Shown here: piece after piece, positions 52,001-63,592 of the stretch | Numbering within the stretch: position 1 is the stretch's first letter | How the letters are laid out: each line of letters starts with the position of its first letter | Assembly: GCA_964035015.1 (NCBI GenBank) | Contig: OZ036000.1 | Coordinates: 7,653,259 to 7,717,258, forward strand | Length of the DNA stretch: 64,000 nucleotides | Direction: 5' to 3' | Origin: Corallium rubrum | Lineage: Eukaryota; Cnidaria; Anthozoa; Scleralcyonacea; Coralliidae | Program-made: the position numbers and the translations under genes | The notes under the pieces: model-generated | The model's database searches: none | The model's input: the letters and a program-made list of their open reading frames with translations, nothing else | What the model was told of the DNA's origin: nothing

Positions 52001-55000
52001 GGCAGCGGTGTTGCCAGGGCATTTTTGTTCCCAGTACATTAACGTTTAAAGGGGCAGTAACACGGAAAATCTTCTACTCAATTTTGAATTTATCTAGAAG
52101 TACTTTCCGTATCTGAAAGTAGAGCGTTCTTATTACATCAATACCTCATCATGCTTCAGAGATATTCAAGTTTTTGTAACATGCAAATGAGATGCCTTAT
52201 GATGTCATCTACTCAACACAGATCAAAAAGACTTCCCCAAATGAGGAGTATGTCAAGCAATAACTGTGTACATTGCAATGTACCATTCGTATTAGAATAG
52301 CTTCAGATTTTCAGCACAATCTACCTACTATTGCCGTAGATGTCCAACCTTTACGTAATTAGTGGAGTAGATGGTAATAAGGTATCTTATTTTGCATATT
52401 TAAAAAAAAACAAGATGAGAAATTGAAAAGGGCTATCGAAAAGAGCTATTATAACATAACCGTGCGTGCTCCATTTAACAATTAGACAACGAGGACGAGT
52501 TGTCTAATTGTTTTCAGTTTTAGTATACACCCTGTACCTACTCTAAAAAACTACAGTTTTTTTAGTGCAAACTGACGAAAATGTTGTGTTATTTAACCAC
52601 TCGTGAGCGGCAAGTAAAAGCAGATTTATTAATAAAATACGGTTTAATTGTATTTCGTTCCTTACCGTTAAAAATCTTCATGCCATATTTTGTGGCGTTT
52701 TAGTTTTCTCAGGGATAGAATTTTATATCAAACTCTCAAAAAATTCCTCCGAAACGTCTGCAAAACGAGAGTTTACTGCCATATTTTTTAAGGTTTGTTT
52801 TCATTTTTTTCAAACGTTGTCCATCACGAATAGACAACGGTTGAGTAGCCAATCAGATTGCAGGATTTGTAATAGACGATGGTTGGGGTGTATACTAAAA
52901 CTCGATGGAGCACGTCAAACCACGAACCATTTCTTAATTCTTCTTTCTTTTAAAAACACTTCTAAATAAGATCAAAATTGGCGTCTCACTGCCCTTTTAA
53001 GACGTCTAGAAGCGAGAATGTAAAAAAGCGAACAAAAGACGCTTGATACCAGGTCAAGGAACACCTTCAATATACACGCGTAAAAACGTACAACCTGTTG
53101 CAAGTTGTCAACAGGCATGAACAATGTTGTTCGGAACAGCCGTGAACAATGTTGTGCTGCACCCTGTGAAACAGTGTTGTCAACAGTACTATTCAGCCAT
53201 CATTGCTGTAACAAAGTAGAGTTGCTGTAACAACCTGTGCTATTTTTGGCTGTGTACGTCATATTAACCTCGTTCCCAGGGTCTTTTACGTCTTTGCTCG
53301 GTCGTCCTTTGTATACCTTGTGCGAATATTTAAAGTACGCACTACACTGTTACATATACAGCAAAGACAAATTTTAATAGAAACAAAATAAGATTAGATA
53401 AAAGCAGAATTTAAGAAAGGCAAATACTAATCAAATGTTACATTTAATTAAATTATCAATTATTAAATGATTAAAGCTGATCAAATATGCCAAAAAATTT
53501 CCATAAACATTGCCAACTTTTATTAAACTTTTATATTCTTTTTAAAGCAACGACGCCAAAAACTAACTGAAAATTTGTCGATATAGTCACAAAACTCTTT
53601 TGATTTAGCCATGTATGAAACGTGAATACGTTTTAAAATACATCTACTTTTTGCCCAAGACACTGATACAATTATACAATAGTCTAACGAGTGAGTTGTT
53701 TGCTTAAAAACCAATACAATATTTTGTTTCGCTCTTAAAAACAGGAAATGTTGTACAGAAACCCTGTTGTAGGATAATTCTTCCAAAGATAATAGCTGTA
53801 AGTACTGAATAGTGATATTCATAAAAATCTGGTATATGTATGTACTTGAAAATTAACGAAACACAACACACCATTGCTTAGAGTTAAATGTCTTTTTATA
53901 TATGATACAGTTTTGTGTGTGCGTACACAGAAAAAATATTTTGACCGTATATAGTTTACACGTAAACTCTATATTTTGTAAAAAAATAAAAATATATTTT
54001 ACAAAATATAACATACATTTTAACTCCAATTTCAAACAAAAAAACTTATAAATGTTATGCACATAGGCGTATTCGTAACTCATAACATTTTCATGTATAG
54101 TCTATGGTGAAACCGTCTTTAATAAAAACACATTATATTTTTAATAAAACTTTGTAAATATATATTATATAATAATGTATCACCTAAAACTGCATAGATT
54201 GCCGTTCTTCACTTCAAGCAAGAGTGCTGACGCCATCACTCTTTAATGACTCGATTTTATACGCGTGACGTACATGTTGAGGAAAACGTCGCATGCTTAA
54301 GCTCTTTAATTGAACTGAATGCTTCGGACGATAACAAGTATTTTACTACTAAATAGTAAATGGTAGCAACTCGCAGCACTTCACTTTTGATAAAAACTTC
54401 TAGTATAATTACATAATGCCAACACATTTCCAGTGATAAATCTTATCCACTTAACTAAAAAGTTTTTGTCAGTTAGAAAAAAAGAAACAAACTTGTCATC
54501 TCAATACACACACAAAAATTCAAGTTTAAAATATATTGCATGTTTAAAATCGTAGCAATAGACGAACCAGGCGGAAAGCGTAATCTTGTCAGGAATGTTA
54601 AATTAGCCCAGCATATAATTTTAAAAAGACCCATATTAAAAGAGACATGGGTTATTTCAGAGTTATTTCATGAGTTATTTCAGTTATTTCAGAGACATGA
54701 GTTATTTCTGTTATTGTAAATAGATTAGCATATAAGTCGAGATAACCTTGTAAATAATTATTCACTCTGAAGATGTTGCAGGATTAGCAACGAAACGTTA
54801 GTTTTAATAAAAAATTTGAATATGGGTCTTTTTAAAATTATATGCTGGGCTTTAATATTCCTGACAAGATTATTGCATGTTTATTATATAATCAGACGCT
54901 CGTTAGACATTTGTCAAGCTCAATTACTCAGAAGAGATTTCTGAGACCCCAGACAGAGACACAGGATTCTTACCTGCAATCTTTTAATGACCGGTTAGAC

Positions 55001-56694
55001 GCTCTAACCATAGACCACTTTCATAATAGCAGCTAACTTAAATAATCTTTTATGTGCATCTTAATAAGCCTTTCTTGCCCTCGTTTGTGTGTCTGCAATT
55101 CAAAAGAATTTTTGCTTCATAACGAGGCCAGAGAGGCTCGTTTAGATGCACATAAAAGAATATTTGAAGAGGGGCCATTATGAAAGTGGTTTATTGAGCC
55201 ATTGAGACTACGTTTACACGGTACCAAACGAATTCGAGACCAGTCTCGAATTCGTCCTATTTCGCCGTGTAAACAGGCGAAACCGTACTAATTCGAGACC
55301 GGTCTTGTAAACGGGCCCTGAGTCTCAGATGGAGAGCTAAGGTTGCAAATTCATAGTCATATGTGCTCCAAAGTGGTACGTTTGCGAGCTTGGTGTAATG
55401 TAACATATATAATCAGTCAATTTTAATGTTATTATAAGAAATTAGGAATAACCTCAAGGAAATCTTTCCTAAGACAGTAAACCAGAATATCCATGGAAGT
55501 TGGTCGACCCAACCTCAAGAAGGTGTGAGGGAAACTATAACACTAATTATACCTATAGGCCATGTCCACATGCACTATCCGTTTTCAAACGAAAACAGCG
55601 ACGTTTTGATACGGTTACCAAAAACGGAGCGTTTCGAAAACGCTCTCCAGAGTGGAGATATTCGAAGACGCCGTTTTCTGCACCAGTGTGGACGGCAAAA
55701 ACGAAGCTTTTGGAAAACGATGATGTCACGATTATGTTATCTTGGTTTTAGTCACCTAGAACTATTCATAGAACTTTCTAGCATTTTACTAAACGGCGAA
55801 AACGATTCGAAAACGATAGTGTGGACGAAAAACATTTGATAGCTACGTTTTCAATACGAGGTCTCCGTTTTCGTTTGAAAACGGATTAGTGCATGTGGAC
55901 ATGGCCCGAGACATATACTAATAATTCACTCTGTTTTCCCCCCAAAAATATATAGTATTATATTGAAATTTTGAGCTGTAAACTTCAAAATTAAAACAGT
56001 ACATTGATTCAATTATGAAATATGAGTTATATCTAACAACTATGGGGAAGTTCTGAACATTTACATTTAAGACCAAGTTTTCACACAAATTGAGCTAAAC
56101 TTGATTTCTGTTTTGCCAAACATGTTGATTTGCAATCCCTCTCAATCTAGTCGGTCAATTTTGACCAGCAGTACTTCTTTGACAATCGTTGAGGTTCTGT
56201 GTGATTTTAAGACAATTCTTTTGTGCCAGAATTGCTACAGATTTTTACAAAGTTAAACGCAACAAATCGATTTTTAAAAACAGGCAAACATGTATATATA
56301 CATACCAAGTCAACGAGCTGACTGTAAGCCAGATCAAATGTCACAATGATCGGGTCCTTTTGTCTGGCTACAGGTCTTACTTCTGCCCTTGCTTTGCTAT
56401 TTTCAATCAGTCGTTCAATCAATTTATATTCGTGATTCTTTTCAAAGCCTGTAGTTAGCGCCACCGTAAAACAGACACCTAAGAAAACAAAACCATTGAA
56501 CTCGTAAAGAGATAAAAAAAAAAGTGACACCAATTCGGCACACGAAAGATAAAGCTAATGGAAAGGCAATAATGATGATATGCTGTATAAACTGTGTTAA
56601 AATTCACATATAGGTTTCTCTTACTGTTCAAGTGAATAACCAGAAACCAACGACAACAAATTTCGATTAACAGTCGGCTCCAACGCCTCGCCAT
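47482..56694 (-). CDS. Nicotinic acetylcholine receptor alpha-type subunit, 5 exons
   Basis: Minus-strand exons: 56625-56694, 56306-56478, 51500-51544, 49811-49920, 47482-48637 (stop TAG). In phase; 517 residues. Exon 1 encodes a signal peptide (MARRWSRLLIEICCRWFLVI). The ligand-binding domain has WVRQKWT, loop A WKPDIVLYN, Cys-loop C167-C181 (CTIDITYFPFDEQKC), loop B FGSWSY and the vicinal cysteines C231-C232 in YYTCCADP that define alpha subunits. M1-M3 lie near 249-333; M2 is preceded by GER and followed by TENIP, as in cation-selective channels. M4 is near 480-510. The M3-M4 loop contains duplicated AIPNGRP units. A ligand-gated cation channel of the cell membrane, homopentamer or heteropentamer unknown. 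The large last exon covers from the beta-sheet core to the C terminus. Confidence 0.95.
48759..49640. repeat. (TTTG)n / (TGTC)n / (TCCG)n microsatellite, about 880 bp
   Basis: It fills nearly all of the last receptor intron (48638-49810). Four long TTTG tracts are separated by TGTC and TCCG stretches. The 100-340-residue frames of poly-CLFV or poly-TNKQ on both strands are artefacts. Confidence 0.97.
49962..50474 (+). mobile_element. MITE, CGTGCTCCAT ends, copy 1
   Basis: CGTGCTCCAT ... ATGGAGCACG termini; interior with TAGTATACACCC and TTTGATATAAAATTCTATCC. It is closely matched in opposite orientation by 52465-52914. It lies in the receptor intron 49921-51499. Confidence 0.75.
50831..51335 (+). 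mobile_element. Dispersed repeat of about 500 bp, copy 1
   Basis: GTAATCGCATGGGGCCGAGG at the left, a palindromic AAGGTTTAATTTCACGAGTG ... CACAAGTGAAATTAAACCTT block around TCGCGAAGCGACGAGG, then GGCGGGCAAAATTATT and the right part CAATCATATCCAAG. The same sequence is inverted at 61478-62055. Confidence 0.75.
51679..52009 (-). mobile_element. Non-autonomous DNA element, copy 2 (ACCGCTGCTAAACG ends)
   Basis: Inverted relative of 45919-46251: ACCGCTGCTAAACGTTTTGC at the left and AACGTTTGGCAGCGGT at the right, sharing GGAAAACACTGAAATATTTG and GTGCATGGCTTCTTTGTCAA. It lies in the receptor intron 51545-56305. Confidence 0.75.
52049..53001. mobile_element. MITE host element interrupted by the CGTGCTCCAT MITE
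   Basis: AAAGGGGCAGTAACACGG and GTCTCACTGCCCTTTTAA are the ends; inner arms mention TTTTGAATTTATCTAGAAGT / ACTTCTAAATAAGATCAAAA. The CGTGCTCCAT element (52465-52914) sits inside. Confidence 0.6.
52465..52914 (-). mobile_element. MITE, CGTGCTCCAT ends, copy 2, nested
   Basis: Inverted copy of 49962-50474, inserted inside the element 52049-53001. The short flank TTAAGAAATGGNTCNTGGTT is shared by both copies. Confidence 0.7.
54579..54875 (+). mobile_element. Penelope-like fragment with inverted arms
   Basis: GCGTAATCTTGTCAGGAATG and AGCCCAGCATATAATTTTAA (54579-54641) return inverted at 54820-54875 (TATGCTGGGCTTTAATATTC). The interior carries TTATTTCAG tandem units and a hammerhead-like motif just before the right arm. 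No reverse transcriptase. Confidence 0.5.
54764..54803 (+). ncRNA. Second hammerhead ribozyme-like motif
   Basis: Helix I 5' strand ACT, core CTGAAGA (CUGANGA with A at the variable position 7), helix II GTTGC/GCAAC with loop AGGATTA, core GAA, palindromic ACGT as minimal helix III, T at the cleavage position, helix I 3' strand AGT. As in the motif at 13650 there is one extra base (T) between the core and helix II. Helix I is only 3 bp, so activity is uncertain. Confidence 0.45.
54900..55215 (-). repeat. tRNA-derived SINE split by a MITE
   Basis: ACTCAGAAGAGATTTCTGAG and CGGTTAGACGCTCTAACCA (to 55010) continue at 55193 with TTGAGCCATTGAGAC. The undisturbed order, CGCTCTAACCATTGAGCC, is seen in the tRNA-like unit at 15751-15768. 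The intervening DNA is the MITE 55011-55192. Confidence 0.65.
55011..55192. mobile_element. MITE inserted in a SINE
   Basis: TAGACCACTTTCATAATAGC at the left and CCATTATGAAAGTGGTTTA at the right are the ends; inner arms TCTTTTATGTGCATC/GATGCACATAAAAGA. A TA target fits a mariner-type element. Confidence 0.7.
55203..55320. mobile_element. MITE, CGTTTACAC family
   Basis: CTACGTTTACACGG ... TTGTAAACGGGCC ends, with internal GAATTCGAGACCAGTCTCGA and a central GTGTAAACAGGCG. It is very similar to 63473-63592. Confidence 0.75.
55557..55907. mobile_element. MITE, GGCCATGTCCACATGCACTA ends
   Basis: GGCCATGTCCACATGCACTA and TAGTGCATGTGGACATGGCC are perfect TIRs that continue inward with CCGTTTTCAAACGAAAAC/GTTTTCGTTTGAAAACGG. 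About 350 bp, no real ORF. Confidence 0.85.
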
Positions 56695-58374
56695 GTTGCT
56701 TGTTTTTAAACACGAAATCAGGGTCATTTCGGATTAAGAGAAGCATCCTTGATTACCATATTTAATTTTAAAAGTCACCAGTTAAAAATTCGTTTGAAAA
56801 CGACAACTGTGTAACTTGTGACATCGGTAACCTCCCACGGCACAAATCAAAGAATGACTACGAGCTCTAAACTTCGAACTGTAACATTTTTTTCATCTGG
56901 GACACATCAGAGTTTAACAAACTCTTCGTGGTTGTCTTTTTTGCTTCTAACAGATTTTCTAACACTGAATATTCAACCAACAGCCAAACAGTATTTTCAA
57001 CACAGATAGACAGAAGTGTCTCTGCGTGTAATTAAATCGAGCCATCGGAACTCAATCGTTATTGCTTTTGTTCAAATGTTTCGACCCTGCCGAGAAGATC
57101 TTTGTCTAATCAAAACAGTCCCCGCATTCGTCTATCATCCTCAACTATTTCAATGATTCTACCATTATCTACCGGACTCGTTTAATTGCGTATCATGCCG
57201 ACATTTCCTTTATACCCTACGCAGAGTTTTTGTAAAGTCGTATACTTTCCTAAAATAACAATGTTCCGTGACTATACTAAAATGATATTAAAACTAAATT
57301 GATTTCCTAAACTTTGTAGATATATATGACCCTTTGGCCTTGCCAAAATAATGAAAATAAGTTTGCTTGTAGAGTGTAGCAGAAGAGCTTATACAATTGG
57401 CGTTTGCCAAAAAATGGTTTCAAAATTCCGTTATAGTTGGGAAAATTTTGACCGAATTCGTCGTTGTTGGACGCAGCGAATCAAAATGGATACATCGAAT
57501 CGACGATCCGACGAACTATTAAATCACGGAACATGAAGATTGGGAAAGGCGTCAAAATGGTGCAACGCATGGTAGGCCATCTGGTTTGTACTGTAAGTAC
57601 CAATTAAACGTTTGAGACTATGATATAAATGTATAATACAAACATGAAACACAGCAAACTGAATTTTTCGCTAACGATCGCCAGTGACAGCATCGAACAA
57701 AAAACCAGCAAAATTAAACTTCGTTCTTTCGTCAATACCGTATTAAACAGAAACTAACAGTATTCAACCGCCATTCAACAGTGTTTCTATTGCTTTCTCG
57801 AGACAAAGACGAGCATAAAGCCATAATTTCTATTTTTTGTTGCGGTACATGATGGTTTCGCCGCCTGTTCAAAGGTAAACAATATGGACGAAGATAAGGG
57901 CAGATAAGGCAATAAAGATATAGAAAATAGAATTAAAGGAGGGTTAATTAAAAAGGAAACGAAACAAAAGAGTTTTATCGCCGAATAAATACGATAGTTA
58001 AGCCAAGACAAAAAGAACTGACATGCGATGTATGGGGACATGCATGAAAATACAGCACAACTGAATGTAACTGCTGTATGCATTGGAAATGTTTCATCGA
58101 AGTCATATACCAAGATGCATGTTTGAACCATGTGTCTTCCGAGTCCTTGTCGAATCTGAAAGTGGAACGGGCTTGTTTAATTTCATATTTTATTGACTTC
58201 TGTATGGTACCAAGGTTGATAACTGGAATCGATTTCTGATGCGTTTTTCACAACCTGTCTGTTGCTTGCTTGCTTATAGTCTAATATAGTTTTGCAATGA
58301 AATAACGCCATCATTAGTTTGTCAGTTCGAGTAAATTTACTGATGGAAACGTTTTACGACAACCATTTTTAACA

Positions 58375-58600
58375 AGCTAATCGTTTGCGACAACTTATTG
58401 TAACAAGCCTGTTGCAACATAAATTGTAACGAATTAGTCTGTTACGATATAAATTGTAACAATTAGCTAGTCTGTTGCGACATAAATTGTAACAAGCTAG
58501 TCTGTTGCGACATAAATTGTAACAATTAGCTAGTCTGTTGCGACATAAATTGTAACAAGCTAGTCGGTTGCGACCACAACTTGTAACAAGACTCATGTCG
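58375..58600. repeat. Tandem repeat, CTAGTCTGTTGCGACATAAA units
   Basis: About six copies of a 37-41-bp unit (CTAGTCTGTTGCGACATAAA TTGTAACAA), alternating with and without an extra TTAG. The minus frame reading poly-CRNRL is an artefact. Confidence 0.9.
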
Positions 58601-59172
58601 ATTTTTCCCCTGCATACAATCGTGTCAGTGATTAATTTTGTCTTTTTGTTAGAAGTCATGTTAGCTATTAATAATAAGATGACAACTTGTGTGTAACAAT
58701 GGCACTATCATGAAAGTTTGTTTAACCCTAACTTAAAAGGCCAACTTTTCATATAAACTAGTATAAAGTTTCAGTTACCTAACTAATATTAAAGTTAAAT
58801 GATATTTGCCATATACAAATTGTTTTAAATGTCATATATGAATTTTTTTGACAATAATAAGTAATATCATATGTAAAATTTCAGTCGAAAAACAGTAGCT
58901 TATACATTGAGAAATATTTCAATGAAGCAAACTAGCAAAGATTGAATCGAAGACACACAATTAAACGAGGCAAGAAAAATTCAGATGGCATGTAGCCAAT
59001 TAGGTGCATGTTAAACGATTCCAATTTTGCTTATGTCACTAAAAACAGTCCCATGATGCAATGGTATATAATTTGACAATTCCCAGTCCTTCGCGAAATT
59101 TAGAAAAAGCCAATTAACATGCCAATAATACCGATCAGAGCATGCAGCCAATACGTTGTCACAACGGTCTCT

Positions 59173-59706
59173 TTTAAAGGGATATGGCAATAAAAATTAT
59201 TTTTGTCCAATTTGTAAGAATATGTAGAAAAGTTAGAAGGTACGTTTACAGATTTTCATTAGCTGGCTTACTTTTTCAGATATTTGCGAAGAAAAACACA
59301 AGCCGTCCGCCATCTTGTTTCACAATTAGATCTAATTAAGTGACGTCACAAGCAGGGTAAACATTGTAAAAATTGCAATCAGTAGCCAAATGTCAGCTAA
59401 AATTCTTTTACATTGTTAGAGTTTCAATTTGAAATATGTCAGATCAAAATACTTAAGATTTTGCATTAAAATACCTAGGAAATTAAGAAATGTTTAGACA
59501 AATTTTACCCTGCTTTTGACGTCATGCATATCTGACGATAGACATGCATATCCAAAATGGCCGATGGCGAGCATATTCGTACGCAAATAATGCCGAATTT
59601 CTTAAAAAATAAAAAATCTAATGAAAATTTGTAAACGCACTTCATAACTATTCTTGATGTTCTTACAAATTAGACAAAAATAATTTTTATTGCCATATCC
59701 CTTTAA
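59173..59706. mobile_element. MITE, about 530 bp
   Basis: TTTAAAGGGATATGGCAATA ... AATTATTTTTGTC is inverted at 59664-59706. Inner arms CAGATTTTCATTAG/CTAATGAAAATTTG extend the fold. No ORF. Confidence 0.85.
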
Positions 59707-60084
59707 AAAAAAAAAACAGCGCAAATATACACTGGCTCTGGAAAATTATAAATATAAATGCTAAGGACTTGTATAGTTGAATCAATATATACAAATACCT
59801 AAAATTAACTTAAAATAAAAGTTTAAAATCCTTGACACAAATACAGCTCCATCTGAATCTAGAATGTTGACAACTTATAATTTTCTGAGCGTAGACAAAG
59901 TAGCTAAGTGTTTGCAATGTTTACCCTCTGTGATGGTTTTGTTTTAATATAATATTATAGACGCGGGGGTTAGCTGAGTGGGAGAACGGTATATCATAAT
60001 CGACAAATGAAAGGAATTACATTTATTTAAAGAATGTTGTTATACATGACTAGAAGAGTATATTCCTTGTGTGAAGTTCTCTGA

Positions 60085-60848
60085 CCTGCGCTAAACGTCG
60101 CACAATCGACGAATTTAATTGTTTGAATTTTATTCGACGAAACTGAGACGTATAACTCGATTAAATTCGACTCACGAATTAAATTCGTCAATCTGGGCAA
60201 TTAAATTAATTAATTAATTTATTTATTTATTATGTTTTTGCCAACAGTGCATTATAAAGAATATTTATACCTTCACACAAATAAGTATATACATAATTAA
60301 ACGACAGACGAACATGCACATATATACAAACTAAAATTTAAGAGAAGTGGCAAGGATAGCCGCAACAGCGTGTACCAATTACTGCGGTCCCGTACATAAA
60401 TAGATTAGGAGGGAAAACAAAAAAAACTATGAAGAGAAAAAAGTTCAATTCAGATCAAAAGCAAATTAAATAAAAGAACGATGAAAATCTGCATAGTAAA
60501 AGCTGTTAAGTACAACAGCGAAGGTCACCAAGCAAGCTCCGGGTGGAGTTACACTTGAGACAAACTGTTCTCCATGACCGAGGTTTATCTGGACCGTATG
60601 CACAGTCCAGCGCGAGGTGTAGTAAGATGTAAGTTGTAAATTCGTCTGACGGAAAATGCGTGTTCGAGTCACGAATTATAGTAGCCTGCGTGCAGCATCG
60701 AATTAAATGTTGCTCTTCCGTTATCTATCTGTGACAATTCGCCACCATGTTTTCAAGAAATTGTTTTCAGGCTCCACGGGTCCAAGTAAAAACCATTAAA
60801 TTCGACGTTTAACTCGACGTCGCATTATTGTGCGACGTTTAGCGCAGG
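60085..60848. mobile_element. DNA element with CCTGCGCTAAACGTCGCACA ends
   Basis: The 22-bp ends are perfect inverted repeats over 764 bp. Subterminal CGACGAATTTAATTG and AATTCGTC motifs repeat. The interior contains a piece (GTACCAATTACTGCGGTCCC) also found at about 17409, so a second element is probably nested inside. Confidence 0.75.
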
Positions 60849-61477
60849 CCTTTTTAAATTGAAAAGGCCTCTACACTTTCAGAATAAAGACCTTTGTTGC
60901 TTTCCAATAGGGATTACAATAACATATAGGTTTAAAACGTTGCGTTTGAGAAAAGAGAAAGTTGATTTAGTTGGTGTTATATAGAAGCATATATTAACGT
61001 GGGTGTAGCAATAATTGGCTTTAATTATATAAGATTACTTGGCACAAAATTTGTAGATTATATAAATACAGCTGTAGTTTTTGCTAATTTACTACTGAAA
61101 AACATTATGGAACAAGTTTGCGTCTTCTAATTATAAGAACATTGAAGAAAGACTGAGTTCGTTATGAACATGAGCAGCAGTGTACTGCATGCGTATGTTT
61201 TAAATAGCTTTGAAAACGACCCATTTGGAAAGTTCATTGGCGTAGTAAGTTTGAAAAATAACGTTGTCTAAGCCAAGAAAATCAAAGCTAAAGTTTATGT
61301 AAATCAGGTTTTTTTATTAGATATAAAACCACAGACATGGTATTGATTTCCTTTGGGTTTTCCTCATGAATTATTAATGATTTTTAAAATATTTTTTGTA
61401 ACCGCTTTAACTTCAATATCACTTCAGCCCCAACCGCTTATTTTAATTTGTAATAATATAGAGGGCAAAATTTCTCG

Positions 61478-62055
61478 AATATGATTGGCTAATGAAGAGG
61501 GCATTTTTTTGTAATTCAGGGCAAAATTACTTGCACTTGATTGGTTCCTTGATCAGCAGTACTTGCATGTGATTTGTCGCTTGGTTACTTAGCAACAGTG
61601 AACCTCAGAGGACTGACTATTTTTCAACAAATCTGCAAAGTTTTTCGGTCTGAAAATGCTTTTTTGTTTACTTTGAACTAATTTGAACTATTGAAGGAGT
61701 GTTAGTGAAAATGAATACAGTAGAAAATTTACGAACTTTTGCCTGTGTTTACAAGAAAGCTACATGCACAGCGATAGAGCGAGGGAAATTTGGAATGTTG
61801 CTGGGCACCGACCGTGATAAGGTACATGTACTTTGACATTTTCTCGACATAATATAGCTCTTAAATAATTTTGCCCGCTATATTATTAACATCTAATCGC
61901 ACGAGTTCTCGTAAAATTAAGGTTTAATTTCACTCGTGTTTTCAAAATCTTACAAATTACCCTCGTCGCTTCGCGACTCGGGCAATTTTGTAGAATTTTG
62001 AAAACACTCGTGAAATTAAACCTTAATTTTCCTCGCCCCCATGCGATTACCTATA
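61478..62055 (-). mobile_element. Dispersed repeat, copy 2 (inverted relative of 50831-51335)
   Basis: Reads as the reverse complement of copy 1: CTCGAATATGATTGGCTAAT, then ATAATATAGCTCTTAAATAA, GAGTTCTCGTAAAATTAAGG, the TCGTCGCTTCGCGACTCGGG centre and CCCATGCGATTACCTATAC. It includes an additional 60-90 bp not in copy 1. Confidence 0.75.
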
Positions 62056-62379
62056 CTAATATTTAATAGAATTTAGCCAAGTGGGGTCGGATGGGTCTTG
62101 GTTGCTGCTGTTTGTTCAGGGGTTATTTTTGTTTGAACTTTCGTTGTACTGCGACATGAGAAACTAAAATAGTGTGCTCGCCTCCCTCGCCCTCCCATTT
62201 CCCCCAGACCAAAGAAGGGACCGCGGTACAGTTTAGGGTTCGGGCGATGGAAATTTTATGAGGTTATAGCATAACCAAGGTTAACAACAAGGAAACCATG
62301 CGTTGCGTCACGAGATGGCAGGAAGTGGGAGGAGCCTAGTAGGACGGGCTTGGCATGCAACTCGTCATTAGTACATTGG

Positions 62380-62532
62380 CTCTCTCCTCCGCAGAGGCTT
62401 TATATTACATGACGCATGAGGGAATGAGGCTTTATATTACATCTCCCCTTCGTTTTCCGCCTGCGTTCCTTCGCCCCGCGGTTAATATTCCCTCATGCGT
62501 CATGTAATATAAAGCCTCTGCGGAGGAGAGAG
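62380..62532. mobile_element. MITE with perfect 46-bp TIRs and 9-bp target duplication
   Basis: CTCTCTCCTCCGCAGAGGCT and the following 26 bases are exactly inverted at the other end. GTACATTGG stands directly outside both ends (62371-62379 and 62533-62541). Perfect arms and duplication mean a recent insertion; 9 bp points to the Mutator-like group. Confidence 0.9.
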
Positions 62533-63472
62533 GTACATTGGTACGCGAAGTAATCGCACATACGCTTTGGAGCTCGAGAAAATCATCACCCACCATCCCA
62601 CCCTTTATTCAATGGTCCAAATGGTAAGTTTTCCCACCAAATTTTGGTGTGATAGGTGCAAGTTAGTCCGAGGGGGTGGTCAATTCAAGATTTCACCCGC
62701 TCGGATCTTCACTTGAATCCAAATACCACGACTCGTCCCAGGCTTCCCCCTCGATCAACAGCTTGCAGCTAACCTTCCAAACTGGTAAGTATAGGTGAAC
62801 GTAGTTGTTAATTGGCAAGCGGTGACGGCTGGACCTCATTCGATTCTGTTTTGTTGAATTTTACTGAATACTAGTAGGGTGCTGCTGAAGAACAACTATG
62901 CGTTTAAGTTTGTAGTAGTGTAATTTAGTAGATATAGTTAATTTGTTATGTTCTTTCAACTTTTATTTGGACCAAGAGAGAGAGAAAAAAAGTATAAAAT
63001 TACAAGTCCAAATTCGGCGAGCACGAACGAGAAAAGTCCCATGCGAGATGCTCAACGTAAAATTAAAATAAAATAAAAAGTAATGATATATACATAGATC
63101 TATCGAAGATTAAGTTGGACTAGACATGACAGGAACAATTCCTGCATATGGAATAGGAACAAGGCGAATCTGGGTCAAAGGTAGTGTTCATGAGTTCAGT
63201 ATAAGTTAGGCGTAGATAGGACTTAAACCTAGTTAAAGAAGAAAATATATCAGATGGTGCATGCTTAAGTAAATTGTTCCAGGGTTTAACTATTCTATTA
63301 AAGTAAGATCCTTGAAAGGTACTAGTTTTACAATGTGGGGTTTTAAGAAGTGAGGACGAGCCAGATCGGGTGTTACAATTATGTACAGGATTAAAATAGT
63401 CGATGATTATGCACGACCCCAGAAGCTTGTAGCTTAAACATTTATCGTGTCAAAATAAAGTCGATTAGGCTA

Positions 63473-63592
63473 CGTTTACCGGACGAATTCGAGACCGGTT
63501 CCGAATTTTTCTTCCGTGTAAACAGGCGGAACCGTACTAACTCGAGACCGCGGTCTCGAATTCGTCCGGTGCCGTGTAAATGGTGTCTAAAA
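63473..63592. mobile_element. MITE, CGTTTAC family
   Basis: CTACGTTTACCGGACGAATT and AATTCGTCCGGTGCCGTGTAAA are the ends, with central GTGTAAACAGGCGGAACCG. Near-twin of 55203-55320. Confidence 0.75.

Noticed and set aside
57351..57536. Plus-strand 61-residue frame upstream of the receptor gene
   Set aside because: No domain and no splice partner; composition not distinguishable from chance.
58369..58659. Array-like repeats that could suggest a CRISPR
   Set aside because: Units are directly adjacent with no unique spacers and the DNA is eukaryotic.
60085..60848. Possible autonomous transposon
   Set aside because: Only 764 bp and no transposase-like frame, so only a non-autonomous element can be supported.
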